Shown here in pieces: positions 12,601-24,900 of a DNA stretch of 64,000 nt. The stretch's first letter is position 1. Each line of letters begins with the position of its first letter. This stretch comes from Liolophura sinensis. Taxonomy: Eukaryota; Mollusca; Polyplacophora; Chitonida; Chitonidae. The position numbers were made by a program, and so were the translations under genes. The notes beneath the pieces were generated by a model, which was given only the letters and a program-made list of their open reading frames with translations, was not told the origin of the DNA and did no database searches. Where the stretch lies: positions 59,561,249 through 59,625,248 of the forward strand of contig NC_088295.1 in NCBI RefSeq assembly GCF_032854445.1, in the 5' to 3' direction.

Positions 12601-14300
12601 CGGTGTTTGTTTAAATCTAAATTGAGGTTGGTAATGCTAAATAAAGGGTGCAAAATGTTTTCCTGATAACATTCGCATCTTCATGTCATGACATGAACAG
12701 GTTTGCCTCAGACCTGGATTTTAGGCCTTGAATACGTAAATGATTAGAAGTGAGAACATTATGTCGTCAGCTCTATGACCTTTGGGAAGAGCAAGGTGAG
12801 CAATCTTCATTCAGTTTAACACTTTACATCAGGATCCAACAGTAGCCTCTAATGCAATAATGCCAAGTGTTATGGTATATCAAAAGTATCAACCAACACT
12901 GGACATGAAGCATGGAATTTCCAGTGAATCACATGCGACATGAAGGTGGCAAGAGCGGCCATGCAATATAGAAGACAACACATTCAGCGTAAAACCAGAA
13001 AAGCGACGTCAGTGTAATGATTCACACGTAACTGCTGAATTTCGATCTCTTGTCATGTTACCTCGATTAGGGCTTTATTCTCACTATTCATGTAATTGTT
13101 TAGACATGGCAGTAACCTCCACACCCGTAACTATAGTCTGGAATGGTAAGCGTCGTCAAACAACTGTATAAAACTCATAGGCTATGAAAGGGCGATACTA
13201 GTCGAAAGTCACATAAAACTACAAATCTCCAAAACTACGTTAAATCACGAGTTCCCAAAAGAATATGTATAAAATAACATAAACAGTAAATAAAACTGAT
13301 AATAATATATGTAAGAGAGAAGCAGTCATTAGTTTTCCGGGAAGACATTACCCCAAGGTTAAGCGAAATGAGATACAAATATAACACAGATTGCCAAATA
13401 TTGTCAACGCTCTTTCCACTTTTGCCAACAAGAGTGTTACACTTTATGTAGAATTTTAGAAACTTGAATCTAGGCGTCCAATTACATATTGGTATACCAA
13501 CCGCTAGCAATGCTGGGCATTCCAGCTCACTGATCTCAAGACTTATTTTCAGAACAATATTCAACACCAATCAGCGAAAACTATAAGATAGTATGAAAAG
13601 TAAGAAATTTGGACCGAGGATGTTGAGAAATGATGCCAGAAACACACATTTAATGTTCTAGGCACAAATGTAATGGGTATCAAAGTCAGTTAACATCCTT
13701 GTGATCTGTATTAAAAATCCGTATGTCACTTTCGTTTGATTGTGGCTGTCCATATATCTAATGTAGAGATTTAATTCAAAAGGATATATATACGGTCCCT
13801 ATAGCCCCCAGTTAATCGGAATTTTATGTTCTAGAGCAGCCTGCGTGTAAAAGCATTGCGTAACCTGGGTAGTGAATCTTTGACGTCTTAACTCAAGTTA
13901 AAACTTGTAAACTAACATACACAGAGCAAGCCAGCATGATCTGGACTCACAGTGTCCGTTTTGATGAGATGCTTCTGGGTCATTAACTATATTGCGCTAG
14001 CACGGTTTATGTTGAGAGAAATAGTGTAATTTTTATTAAGCACTATATGTAGACCGAAGTATATCAAAATCAGCTGAATTGCCTTAACTGAAAGGTCTAT
14101 GCTGGCCTGGTGGGACCACATCGTAAGCGCTCAACTACTCTTGTTCTAGTACGGCTTTAGTATTTAGGACCTTAATTACAGCCTTCTCTAAACAGAACGC
14201 TGCAAACAGTTGACCCAGATGTTCATTGACTGATTGCTTGACAAATACTAACTGCACACTACGTCATCTGTGTTGTCAACGGTAGCGACATTCACTACTA
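9660..14300. other. Intergenic stretch without a supported gene
   Basis: Open frames here are short and have no recognisable domain. It contains fragments of dispersed repeats: the part near 10.9-11.1 kb resembles 13.55-13.7 kb (both include a ...ttcaacac... and ...aatgttctagg... sequence). A short C/A-rich tract lies at 12.03-12.07 kb. Confidence 0.5.
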
Positions 14301-14307
14301 AGAAACC

Positions 14308-14612
14308 GCTGCGGTGGCCTAATGTTTAGAGGATCCTCCTCGAAGTCGGGAGACCCGCGATCCAACCCGGTTCGGGACATACCAAACGCTTTAAAAATGG
14401 TACTTGCTGCTGCCTCGCTTGACGTTCAGCATAGAGAGGTAAGAACAAAGAAACATGACTTTTCGGCCCGGTGTCAGTATAATTTGACTGGGTTGGTTGT
14501 CACTTCTGGTGACTTCGGCATGATACTTCAGTGGCAGTAGCACTTTGGCAGCCTGCCACAAGAGGACATATTATATGTACACACACCCCAAGCATTCATT
14601 CATTTATTCACC
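14308..14612 (+). mobile_element. tRNA-derived SINE (family 3)
   Basis: The head resembles a tRNA (ggtggcctaatgtttagagg, then a degraded B box near aacccggttcgggac). The body contains GTCAGTATAAT and CTTCAGTGGCAGTAGCACT, and the tail is CATT-rich. The body resembles the central part of the SINE at 28301-28703. Confidence 0.6.
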
Positions 14613-15150
14613 ACCTTGACCTCAGGGCCGTACATGTAGACCATTATAGTTCCGTAGCTCCTAGTGATAAGCTGACAGACTAAGAGTTATACAGAATGAA
14701 AGCTAATGAAATAGGGCGGGTAACGTAGTTATTCAACAATCGATCGGAAAAAGTGAGAGCCTTTAAATCAAAATGCTTGTTTTTAATAAAGCCATGCCGT
14801 GCACGAACTTTCAGGGCATTGTTATCCCCGATCGCTTACACGTGCGAACAGATACCCTACACATATACCCTAATACCTCACGTGGAAGGTAACGCCTCAA
14901 CTGAATTGGTCCAGATTACCTCGTTTTGGACTTCGGCTGCTGATCTGGACATGTGCTGTTTCACCCGCTAGCTTTATCCCTACATGTCTAAGTCCATCAG
15001 CATATCAGTAAGAGACCTACAGTGCTGACTCCGTCAGCTGTCAGGCACACAGCTGTAGTCCATTATCATGAGCATGCAAGGAAATGGACGTATGACAGGC
15101 ATATTCTGGCGGGCTTGGCCAGCACCTCCCAGAGAAAGGCTTAGACTATT

Positions 15151-15166
15151 TTATCACACAATACTT
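15151..15166. repeat. LINE target-site duplication, 3' side
   Basis: TTATCACACAATACTT, identical to 20492-20507 on the other side of the LINE. Confidence 0.9.
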
Positions 15167-15285
15167 TTTCTTTCTTTCTTTCTTTCTTTTCCACCATTCA
15201 GATTCTATTTTCCATTCATGCTGTAATCAGTCAATCTCATGCACCTGCAAGTACTCATACATTCATAATTTTGTTTTAACTATTT

Positions 15286-17900
15286 TCAACTATTAAAATT
15301 TCTCCACCGCTTTAGAAAATCGTCGCTTTTCCCGGATATATCAGCTATATATTTTTCGATTTTATAATGGTCAGTTACCGTTTTCTGCAGGTTAATTAAG
15401 TTTAATTTGACGTCATTTCGTCTCATGTCAAAGATGTACTTTTTTGCTAAAATTGTCAGTAAATTTAAAGGTGAAGAACTGTGTTTCTCGCTCCATCCCA
15501 TAATGACTTTGGGAGTTATTTTAATATCAGTTTTCCACTTATGTGATAGCCATTTTTCGTATTCTGTCCACAATTTACGTGTTTCAATGAAACATTCAAT
15601 GAAAGAGTGTTCTATAGTGTCCTTACCAAGTCTGCAGTAATTACAAATATCGTCGTGTCTCTGTCCTATTTTAAACAGATAAGATTTTGTTGGCGTTTAT
15701 CCTATGTAAGATTTTGTATTGAAAATCTCGTAGCTTGGTGTATTGAGTGCATTGATAAATAGATTCGAATACCTTTTCCCAATCAGTTTCTTTATCTAAC
15801 CCTACAGTATCCTTACATTTTTCGTGGATTTGATATTTTGCTGCAACTCATTATTTAATAAATCGTAAAAGCGTTTTGTTCCCCGTTTTTGTTTAGACAG
15901 TAATCGTATGTTCCATGGAAAGGAGGGGCAATATACATCATGCTGCTCATTTATCGTGAGCCACTCGGTTGGAACATTTCGAATTAACCTATTATAATCT
16001 AAGAGAGTACCTTTCACTTTAAATTTTTGTTTGAAATCTTTAAATGTCAACAAATTTCCTTCTAAATTTTTTAAATCCCTTATAAACCTTACATTAGTTT
16101 GATACCAGTGGCTAATAAAAAAATTTGGTTCTTTAAACCTTGGGTTATACCATAAATGTTCATCAAGAATATACTCAATATTTGTCTGATATTTTTTGTG
16201 TGTTATTTCCTGTCATGCCCTTAGGGTATCTACCCAGACAGGGTTGTTTACTCTTTTTAGTATTAACCGTATATACTTACCCCCTAGAGTGCATAAACTT
16301 TTTGTATCATTTTGACATATACTTACATTTTGCCATTTATATTTCGCTAATAACAATTTTCTCATCCAAGATATTTTTAACGATTGCACAAATGGTATTA
16401 AGTTTACCATCCGTAATCCACATTTTGAGTAGTCCTTTATGATAATGGATCTTTGTATCCTATCTGGATCATCATTCCATATGAATTTATAAAGTAATAC
16501 ATTTATTTCTTTCATAGTACTATCTGGTGGGTTTGGGAGGGAAAGGAACAAATGAATTAGTTTTGATAGAGCTAGAGATTTTATAACTTATTTTTCCTAA
16601 CAATGATAAGTTTCTAATTTTCCATCTTTGAAGATCAGTTTTCAATTCCTCTATTCTAGCCAAATAATTTATTTTCCATATGTTATTAAATTCCACCGTT
16701 GAGAAATTTACGCCCAATATATTAAGTTTTTCACCTAATCTAATTTCACTTGCTGACATAGTTTTACATTGGATCCAGATAGAGAACCTATCCGTGCTGC
16801 CTTTGTGTTTTCTATATTGATTTTTAATCCTGAATATTTGTAAAATATATCTAAACACGATAGTGCTTCTGAGAGAGACTTTTCGGACCCATCTAAGATT
16901 AACTGTGTATCATCAGCATATTGGCTTATTTTATGTTCTGTTTCGGTTATATTTATTCCCTTTATATCTGGGTTATTTCGTATCATTGAACCTAAAATTT
17001 CAGCACATAACAGAAAAATATACGGAGAAATTGGATCTCCTTGTCTACATCCACTACTAATATTAAATAGAGAGGATATAATACCGTTTTGGAGGATACA
17101 CGTAGAAATATCAGTTTGAAACAATTTTATCCAGGATCTTATATCTTGTCCAAAATTAGAGGTCTCCAGTATTTCTTCTATGAAAATTCCCAAGAGATAG
17201 AGTCGAATCCCTTTTCAAAATCTATTGATAGCGGTAACCCGGGTATTTGTCTCTCCTTTGTTTCAAATATTATGTCGTAAATTAGACGTACATTCTCTGC
17301 AATGCATCTTCCGGAAATAAAACCCTTCTGATCTTCATTTATTTATAATGTCATTAAGAACTGTTTTTAACCGATTTGCAATGCAAGCATTGTAGAGTTT
17401 GTAATTTACATTTAATAAGGTGATGGGCCTCCAGTTTTTAAAAATATTTCTAGGTTTATTTGGCTTTAGTAAACATGTTATAATCCCTTACTTTTGAGAT
17501 CGTGACAATTCGCCTTTTAAAAAACTTTCATTTCCTGCCCCTAAAACAAAATATCCTACATCTTTCCAGAAAATCTTATAGAATTCTACAAGGAAACCGT
17601 CTATTCCTGGAGTCTGATCATCTTTCATATTTCTCAAACAGTTTGTTAACTCTTCCAAAGTCAATAACCCCTCTAATTTAACTGCATCACCATCTAAGAG
17701 TCTATCTAGTTTTATGTCCTGAAGACGTCCCTTAAGGTTTTTTTCCTCTCTTACCGTTTTTGTATGCAGATTGGAATAATAATTTATCTGTGCCTCCAGA
17801 ATATCTGCCGTTTGGTATATTTCTTTCCCATCGTCAAGTGTTAGTTTTGAGATACGTTTGTTTGTGTAATTCCTTTTTTCCATAACTAAAAAATATTTTG
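15286..17900 (-). pseudogene. LINE ORF2 reverse transcriptase and C-terminal domain, frame-broken
   Basis: TPGIDGFLVEFYKIFW (about 17.58 kb) is followed by CRQGDPISPYIFLLCAEILG (about 17.0 kb) and QYADDTQLILDG (about 16.9 kb), which holds the catalytic ADD of the YADD box. Thumb-like sequence continues to 16.2 kb. Near 15.65 kb the CNYC...EHSF...C pattern matches the zinc knuckle at the end of L1/Tx1-type ORF2. Several frameshifts and stops interrupt it. Confidence 0.88.
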
Positions 17901-18149
17901 TCGGTTTTTCTCTTTGTTAGATCTTTCTTGCTTTTGACCTAATAAGCAATCCATCGATTTATTTTTCTCTCAGCTTTTGATATTCTATTTTAAAGTTATT
18001 GAGTTCATTTAGCTTCGAATGTGTTACATTGATAAAATTTGTTTGAATTTCCCTATCTGTTTCTTCAATTTGCTTTTCCAGTTGTGTTTCTCTTATCCTT
18101 TCTTCTTTCCGTTTTCTTGACGAATATTTAATTGTTTCTCCTCTTATTT

Positions 18150-19160
18150 TCATTAGCAATACTTCTGAAAATAATTGATCACTGATGCAAAGCTGTATTC
18201 GATCTTTAGGAATATTTTTAAATTGCCTCTGTTGTATATTATAGGACTGTATTCATCTAATGTTTCATCAATAATATTTTTGACTAAATCAATATACGCT
18301 GAGTCCTTTAGCAGTGAACAGTTTAATTTCCAGTATCCTTTACCACGTTTACAATTTATGAACTTACATTTCAATGTTATTGCGGAGTGATCGCTCCTGT
18401 ATCCTGGAATAATTTCTGCTTGTGTAGATATATTAAAAAATGTCATCACATACTAAGAAAAAATCTAGTCTAGCTTGTTTCTTGGGGTTTTGCGTCTCCA
18501 TGTATATCGTCTGTCATTTTCATGAATTGTCCTCGAAACATCTGTATATTTTTTCTCATTTATCAAATTCAACACTTTAGCTCTTGCCGTAGGGTTATTT
18601 AGATGCTGGTAATTGTATGTGTCCTTTTGAGGGTCGATAACTAAATTCCAGTCCCCATAGATTATAACAGACGGATTTCCCGTTTGCTTTATTTTATTAT
18701 TCATACGATTATAGAAAGAAGGTTTGTCAGTATTTGGCCCGTACAAACTGCAGAGAGTTACGGGTATGTCATGTATATCTAGGTTCATTAGAATATACTT
18801 ACCATTTGGGTCATTATCTACGTTTTTGATCTTGTAGTCAAATTTCGATTGAACAATATAATTACACCTCTTGATTGAGAGCTGTGAGGGCTTACCCAGG
18901 CATCGTATTCCCATTCCCATTTTAGAATGTCGCCATAATTTGAGTCGCTATGGGTGTCCTGTAAACATATAATTGAAAAATTCTTTTTTTTGAAATAATG
19001 GAATACATCCCTTCTTTTTTGACGTCTGCTAATCCTCGACAGTTCATTTAGGCTATATTCACTGTATCCGTCATAGATTGGTTTGTAATCTGTTAAAACC
19101 GGGAAAAGGGCGAAAAAACTTAGCTTCTGTGTATTACTCAATTTGGCTTTTTTAGTTTTC
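18150..19160 (-). pseudogene. LINE ORF2 endonuclease domain, frame-broken
   Basis: Pieces in different frames carry FSIICLQDTHSD (catalytic Glu replaced by Asp at the usual QETH position), SRGVIILFNRN, LCSLYGPNTDKPSFY, IIYGDWNLVIDPQKDTYN and GYRSDHSAITLKC. These are successive motifs of the APE-type endonuclease that nicks target DNA. At least two frame breaks separate them (near 18.8-18.9 and 18.46 kb). Confidence 0.8.
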
Positions 19161-19716
19161 ACAGTATCTCGGCCAATATGGAAAAACTCATAGCCTTTGG
19201 CAATCAACAGTACCTTTCTTATCAAAACAGACACACGTACACATCTACTCAACCTCCCTTTCAGAAGGATACACATGCCATTCCAACAACAGTGGAATAA
19301 GGTATGTTTAAGTATAGTCTCATCATTTTGGTGGATCTTGTATATGTATATACATTGCTTTAATTGTGTTACATATTGTAGATGACATGGAATAATTCCT
19401 AAATATAGTGATCGATTGTGATTAGGGTATAACTTATGAGTATAGAAGATCATACACAAGAATGGGATATAAAGGCAAGGTGGATTCTGGAGAATAAAAT
19501 ACATATTAGGAAAGCTGATAGGTTTTGACAGATCTTATCGTCGAACGCACCCATTCATATTTATCACTGATATTATTGTGCAGAATAGTATACTATTTCC
19601 TTTTTGGACACATTGAAGCTGTGTATTTCGTTAACTGTCCTATTAATTCTAAGATTCTAAGAGAGCAAACTGAGTTATCAGATAGCATATATCCTTCATA
19701 TTGCAGTCATCGTTAT

Positions 19717-20491
19717 CTAGCTGGTAGGGGCTGGTGAGTGGGTCATTGGCCTCCCACTTCTTTGGTCACATGGTCTTTGAACTCTGGGTGTATGGGATGA
19801 TAGACTGATGAGAGTGTCTATGCAGTCAGTAGATTTCTCTTGTCTTACGTCCTCGTTGAAGTTTTTGGTGAAGATTTTGCCATCTCTTGACCAGGTGGAT
19901 TGTATCATGGGGTGTACAGATGCTGCTTTTAAAATAGAGAGGTTTCTCTGCGTTAGGTCTTCCTTAATCACAATGTTTGTTCCTTTCTAGGCTCTTCTGT
20001 TTTTTATCGCTTCAACTTTAAGTCGTGGTGATATGAACTTTACTATTACACCCCTTGGTTTTATGTTTAAGTCAGGTCTTTTCAGTCCTAATCTGTGCGC
20101 TATACTTATGTCGCTAGACGTCAGTGACAGCTTTAGTTTGGATGTTAAGATATCAACGACTTTCTCGGAACATTCGTCAGTTGTTTCTATGGCAGTATCC
20201 CCATCTACACCATAAATCCGTATACTTTGTTTACGGGAGTATTGTTCCAAATGGTTCTGCCTGTCTTCTAAGTCTCGCATATCTCTGTTTACCCTGGCCA
20301 GTTCTTCTTGATCTTGATCGTGTTGTAAGCTTAATTCATGCATGTCTGCTCGAAGGGTATCATTTTCTTTTTCTAAAGTACAGATTCTGGCTTCCTGCTG
20401 CTCAGTTAGTTTTGTCAACTTTGTAACTATTTTTGCTTCAGTATTTTGTAGTTTTTCTTCCAGTGTTTCACTTGTCACCATAGAATCTAGC
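19717..20491 (-). pseudogene. LINE ORF1 remnant (coiled coil, nucleic-acid binding)
   Basis: The open part has a heptad-like, Glu/Leu-rich coiled coil (about residues 15-95), then QSIRIYGVDGD and the AHRLG...RGVIVKF region seen in L1-type ORF1 RNA-binding domains. After a stop near 19987 the same domain continues (IKEDLTQRNLSILKAA and STWSRDGKIF). The start codon is missing because the element is 5'-truncated. Confidence 0.75.
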
Positions 20492-20507
20492 TTATCACAC
20501 AATACTT
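20492..20507. repeat. LINE target-site duplication, 5' side
   Basis: TTATCACACAATACTT, the second copy; see 15151-15166. Confidence 0.9.
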
Positions 20508-21840
20508 ATCACTTGTATGAGTGTGGCCAGTCTTATGCGTGAACAGATTCCCCGTCCAATTAAGGCCGTAATTCTTTACCTGATAAAACGTTCTGAGAAA
20601 ACATGAGGTATAGTTTCAGGAATCATGACTAACCGCTGCAGGACAACTCCATAGAAAGTCAATATGAAAGACCACAGACTACGGAGTAAGCCCAGAGCAG
20701 CGATGACAGTATGGTAGTTGTCAAATGGTCACACGTAGTTTGGGGTGGAAGTTACACAGCGTTATCAGTGGCTTGTCAAACAGTGCCATTTAGATTGCTT
20801 GTTTAGATAATTTTTCAAAGAAACGGAATCCTACCAAATTATGACCTATCCCGCCTCACTCGCACACTTCAATGGCACATAATACTGATTCGTACTTTAA
20901 ATATTTTCTCATTTCTTTTGTGTTTTGTGCTGAATGTTATTTTGGAAATTGGTGTTGCGACTATTGATTGACCACATTGATTGAAGGCTAGTACACGAAT
21001 ATCTATTTCGACACTGTACTTGTGTGCTATATATATAACTTAAGTTCGTTTCCCTTGAAGTGAAAATGGTCAATAGTTTCTAAGGATGTCCGAAAGAGTA
21101 TATCCAATGTCTGAAATCCAGTGACTGAAATTCAATGTCTGAAATCCACAATAATTTATAATGTATTTATTTAAGGTCTATCAGCCATTTTCAAATGGTC
21201 CTGGGTTTCCCTCGGGCTTTGCTCGGTTTCCTCCCTCCTTAATGCTGCCCCCAACGAATAAGTGAAATATTCTTGAGTACGACACAAAATACCAATCAAG
21301 TAAAAAAATAAATTCATTTAATTGCCCAAAATTTTCTTGTGCATGGCCTGAAAGAATGTTGATTTCACAAGCAGCTGTTGCATGGTACTTCCCACACTAA
21401 TAGGTAATGATCGAGAACATACATGGTGTTCCCAATATCATTGTTTTGTGTCAGGGTCGTGACAAAACCTGTACACGAGTACGTTGTCTGATCATGCCCG
21501 AAGAGGGGTTTTGAAGGATTTAAAAGGGTGAATATACGCATTTCAAAAGCGGTGCTGCGTTGGCTGTCCATTTGGAGCGAGATATATGTAAACAGCCAGA
21601 ATACTCACAAAAGGAACCTTTCACAGAATGGGTTGGTTGAAGCCTTATCCATATTGTCTATGAAAGCTGCATGAAGGGTATTGCGGCAGATGTTGATATG
21701 TGTCGCTCTGGGCGAAAGATCGAATGGATAAAAATACAAAGGAAAATAGGGACAGACAACTTCTCATTGTAACGATGTTCCATTAGGCACTTAAATTCCA
21801 TCGAAATACTTCGAATTTGTAAATAGCACCAGCAGTTTCA
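20508..21840. other. Intergenic stretch upstream of gene 2
   Basis: No supported gene. The part near 20.93-21.0 kb belongs to a dispersed repeat also seen near 43.73 kb. A SINE fragment lies at 21190-21313. Confidence 0.5.
21190..21313 (+). mobile_element. SINE (family 1) 3' fragment
   Basis: Contains CTGGGTTTCCCTCGGGCTTT and AAGTGAAATATTCTTGAGTA followed by an A-rich tail, matching the 3' half of the family. Confidence 0.65.
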
Positions 21841-21848
21841 GTGTTGGG

Positions 21849-21855
21849 TATAAAT
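21849..21855 (+). promoter_or_regulatory. TATA box of gene 2
   Basis: TATAAAT lies exactly 30 bp before the A of a TCAGTC initiator (A at 21879). This fits a core promoter for the exon ending at 21909. Confidence 0.7.
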
Positions 21856-21878
21856 GCTTTGAGTTTTATTTTTCTATC

Positions 21879-21909
21879 AGTCCATCTGTGCGGGCTTTCG
21901 AATCTAAAG
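21879..21909 (+). other. Gene 2 5' UTR exon
   Basis: Starts at the TCAGTC initiator 30 bp after the TATA box and ends at AAAG before donor gtaagc. It has no ATG. Confidence 0.6.
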
Positions 21910-24900
21910 GTAAGCAGTAATACGCTAAGCAAGTGTTATCACGTTGGCCATATTATTTACTTGGTATATTTGTTGCTTATCATTTGCTCTTCTTTTATTC
22001 CTAGGCTGAAACCAGCGATAACGTCGAGCATGAAGTTGCTTTTAGTTGCGTTCGCAATGTGTGTTGTGGCATATGCCCAACAAGAACGTAAGTTGTGACA
22101 ATGTTTTTTCACTTTACTTTTGAAATCAACTCAGTTTGCATTAAATTGATTTTAAAGTAAGTTATTATCTAATACTGAATCTGTCCGCAGGTTTAATCCC
22201 AAACCCCTACTTGAATCTACTTGTAGCTTGTGCAAACCAATCTTTAAGTAAGTAAGGCATGCATTTGGGCTGGTTTTGTACCAGACTAAACTAAAAAATG
22301 TTCCCTTTGCTTTAAAAATGAAAACTATTTCTGAGTGACAGCTGGTAAATAAAATTTTGTTTTCAATGGGAATTATTTTTTTTATTGTATATCCTTTCTA
22401 ATTTGCGCCTTTGAAAAGGAAGTGAAATGGGCAAATGTACGAACATCAGCCAACAAATCACATTACTGTGTCGTTCAATTAGTTATATTCTGTCAATAAC
22501 AGTTCGTTATTCAATCTATCACTTTCTACATACAGTACAGCAAGTCGAACGAGGATCACAGCTGGAGAGCAATGTAAGAACTATTTTCTTAATTCTGACG
22601 CTAATTAATCACATATCAACAAAAAAATCACTGATATTCATTAGAGATTCCGACTGCTAAAAAGAATGTCAATGAATATAAGGATATTGACGCATTACAC
22701 CTTTTGAAAGGCTAGTTTACTGCTAATTGCTACTGACTGGCCCTTCACTAGACTATACAAGTCGAGTGTTCGAATCCAACTCTCGCCACCACGGCTACGG
22801 GGTCTTTGTCAGGCATCTGAAGAAGAGTTGCGGTTTATTTTAGTTTCCTCCACTCCTGAATAAAGAATATTATTATGATAACAAATCAATCGAGTGACGG
22901 GATTTATTCAAGTGTATCGAGTGGTTCATGGACTTAAGTCACACGGCCATATATACATTTGAGTCTATCTTAGTCTCCCACATACTTTGTACCACGCCCA
23001 TTTTGTGGAATTAACGTTACATTTGTAATTCAAAACATCATTTGTAACGGCACCTGGTAGTCGGACTGAGGACGAAAAAATCCAGTTACCAAACTTAAAA
23101 TTACCTGTAAATTACCTAATTAAAATTAGCTTTTTTACACATGAATGTGCTAGGCGATGATCGTGAGATATTTAACACGTTGTTTGAACCTCAGCCATTG
23201 GTGCGCTTTAAAGTCAGTTTTCTCAGGTACCTATCGAAGAGCGGTGGTTTCGTCCATCCATGCACGGTTAGAATTTTTGTTTATTAAGCAATAAACTGGC
23301 CATTTATATTTTTACACTGCTCCTCTTTGCTTTGCGCAAGTGTTGGGAATGATACATAGATGTGCGGGTGTTTTTTTGGTAGAAAACCATGAATTAAATT
23401 TCTAATTCATCGGCGTTTCATAACGGAATCTGCAAAAAATCGGAACCACTCCTCTAGCTTTCACCTGATTTTCCTGAAACTCTGAGAATAGTGTTCGGTA
23501 CTGTGAGATCTGTTCGTGTTGTTTTCTTTCTTTTTGGACAGATAGAATTTGGACTTTTAAAGATGTATTATGGTCGATATGTAGCATGTGCCTTTTTGGT
23601 TGTAGCATGTGTCGAAACGCATCGTCTGATCGCAACTTATTACATTGATTTGTCCTATTTGCATTTAACTGATCAAATTGGATGAGTCGAAACAACAAAA
23701 CGCCTGGTGTGAACACTTCCTTATGAGGCGCGTTTGTCTTTCAGCTTCATCAGGTCCTGAGAGCAAAGCTGATGAGAGCTAGCCGCCATCTTGGTAAAGG
23801 TAAGAACGAGATTACGGTAATTTTTTGTCAAGAAAATAAAATATAAAAGACAATATAGCATGTAGAATAAAACCTGATCAGCGACGAACAGTGTGATAGG
23901 TTAAAACTCAGCGCAATCCGGCTGACAAAACTATGGTAAAAACTGCCCAGGTCCGATATCAACCTATTATTCAATATTTTTTCCTTGGTGAAACAAATAA
24001 TTAAAATGACATCTGTGCTTTGTTAGAATAAGAGAATACAAAAAGTAGAAACGTTTAAGGCAATCTCCAAAAAAGCAGTTGTTGCAGTATTTGTGTAATT
24101 TAAGCTTAGTTCTCAGACACGCTTGAAATGGAGATCCATCTTTCTGAACTCATGAGAGCTAATGCTTCGTCCCGATCTCGTGCACAGCGAAAAGTTTAAA
24201 TTACAAAAAAAAAAATAATTAAAAACATATGTGTATCTTGAGTTGTACGAGAAGACCGGTTCGACTACTTGCGATTGGCAGCTGTATATATTTAAAGCAT
24301 CATGAAATCTTTTGTATAGGTAGGAATTACATTGACACTTTACATCGTAATCAAACCTTTCCCAACTACAAACGACAAGAAATATTTTCATTTATAATTA
24401 AAATGTGATGCATGATTTCGGGGCAAAAAGTCTGTAGTTTTCTCATACAAGCAAACCATCTAAGTACATGTAGCCAACATATCATTCATCATATACTATA
24501 GTAATAATGTTACCCAGAAGCCTCTCATCAATACGGTCGCATTGAGTTCAAGTCCAGCTCATGCTGGCTTCCTCTTCTCGGCCCTAAGTGGGAAGGTCTC
24601 TCAGCAACCCGCGGATGATCGATGATTCGTGGGCTCTGTCCGGTTTCCTCCCTGTCCCCTACTGCTGGCCGCCGTCGTATAAGTGATGTATTCTTGAGTG
24701 CGGCGTGAAACACCAATGAGATAAACAAATAGTAATACTCATAGCGGACCTTCAATCCACCCAGGTAATGTCCCTCTATCGGCAAATTGTCACACGCATA
24801 GCCGGATAGATCCGGCCTCTTCTCAGTTTACCTCAGTTAGGGTGTTATTATAACTGTTCATGTGAGTGGTTAAGAAATATCAACTTAAACATCGCCTAAC

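Larger units (their letters stand above)
15167..20491 (-). mobile_element. 5'-truncated Tx1/L1-like LINE
   Basis: A 5.3-kb non-LTR retrotransposon read on the minus strand: the remains of a coiled-coil ORF1, then an ORF2 with an apurinic-type endonuclease, a reverse transcriptase and a C-terminal zinc finger. It ends in a GAAA-repeat tail (15167-15192) and is bounded by a perfect 16-bp duplication. The motifs CRQGDPISPYIF and QYADDTQLILDG, and TPGIDGFLVEFYKIFW upstream of them, are typical of the L1/Tx1 lineage. Many frameshifts and stops make it inactive. The 5' end is cut within ORF1, as expected from incomplete reverse transcription. Confidence 0.92.

Noticed and set aside
12770-12794. Possible 25-nt A-type exon (LYDLWEEQ) ending at gtgagc
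   Set aside because: Weak acceptor, no match to other A exons, and no post-A intron homology.
13235-13570. A 111-codon frame on the minus strand
   Set aside because: Hydrophobic and AT-driven, overlapping a dispersed repeat, with no recognisable domain.
23745-23799. Possible gene 2 exon between a tttctttcag acceptor and a gtaagaac donor
   Set aside because: In the phase left by exon 5 it contains a TAG, and exon 5 joins exon 6 in frame without it.
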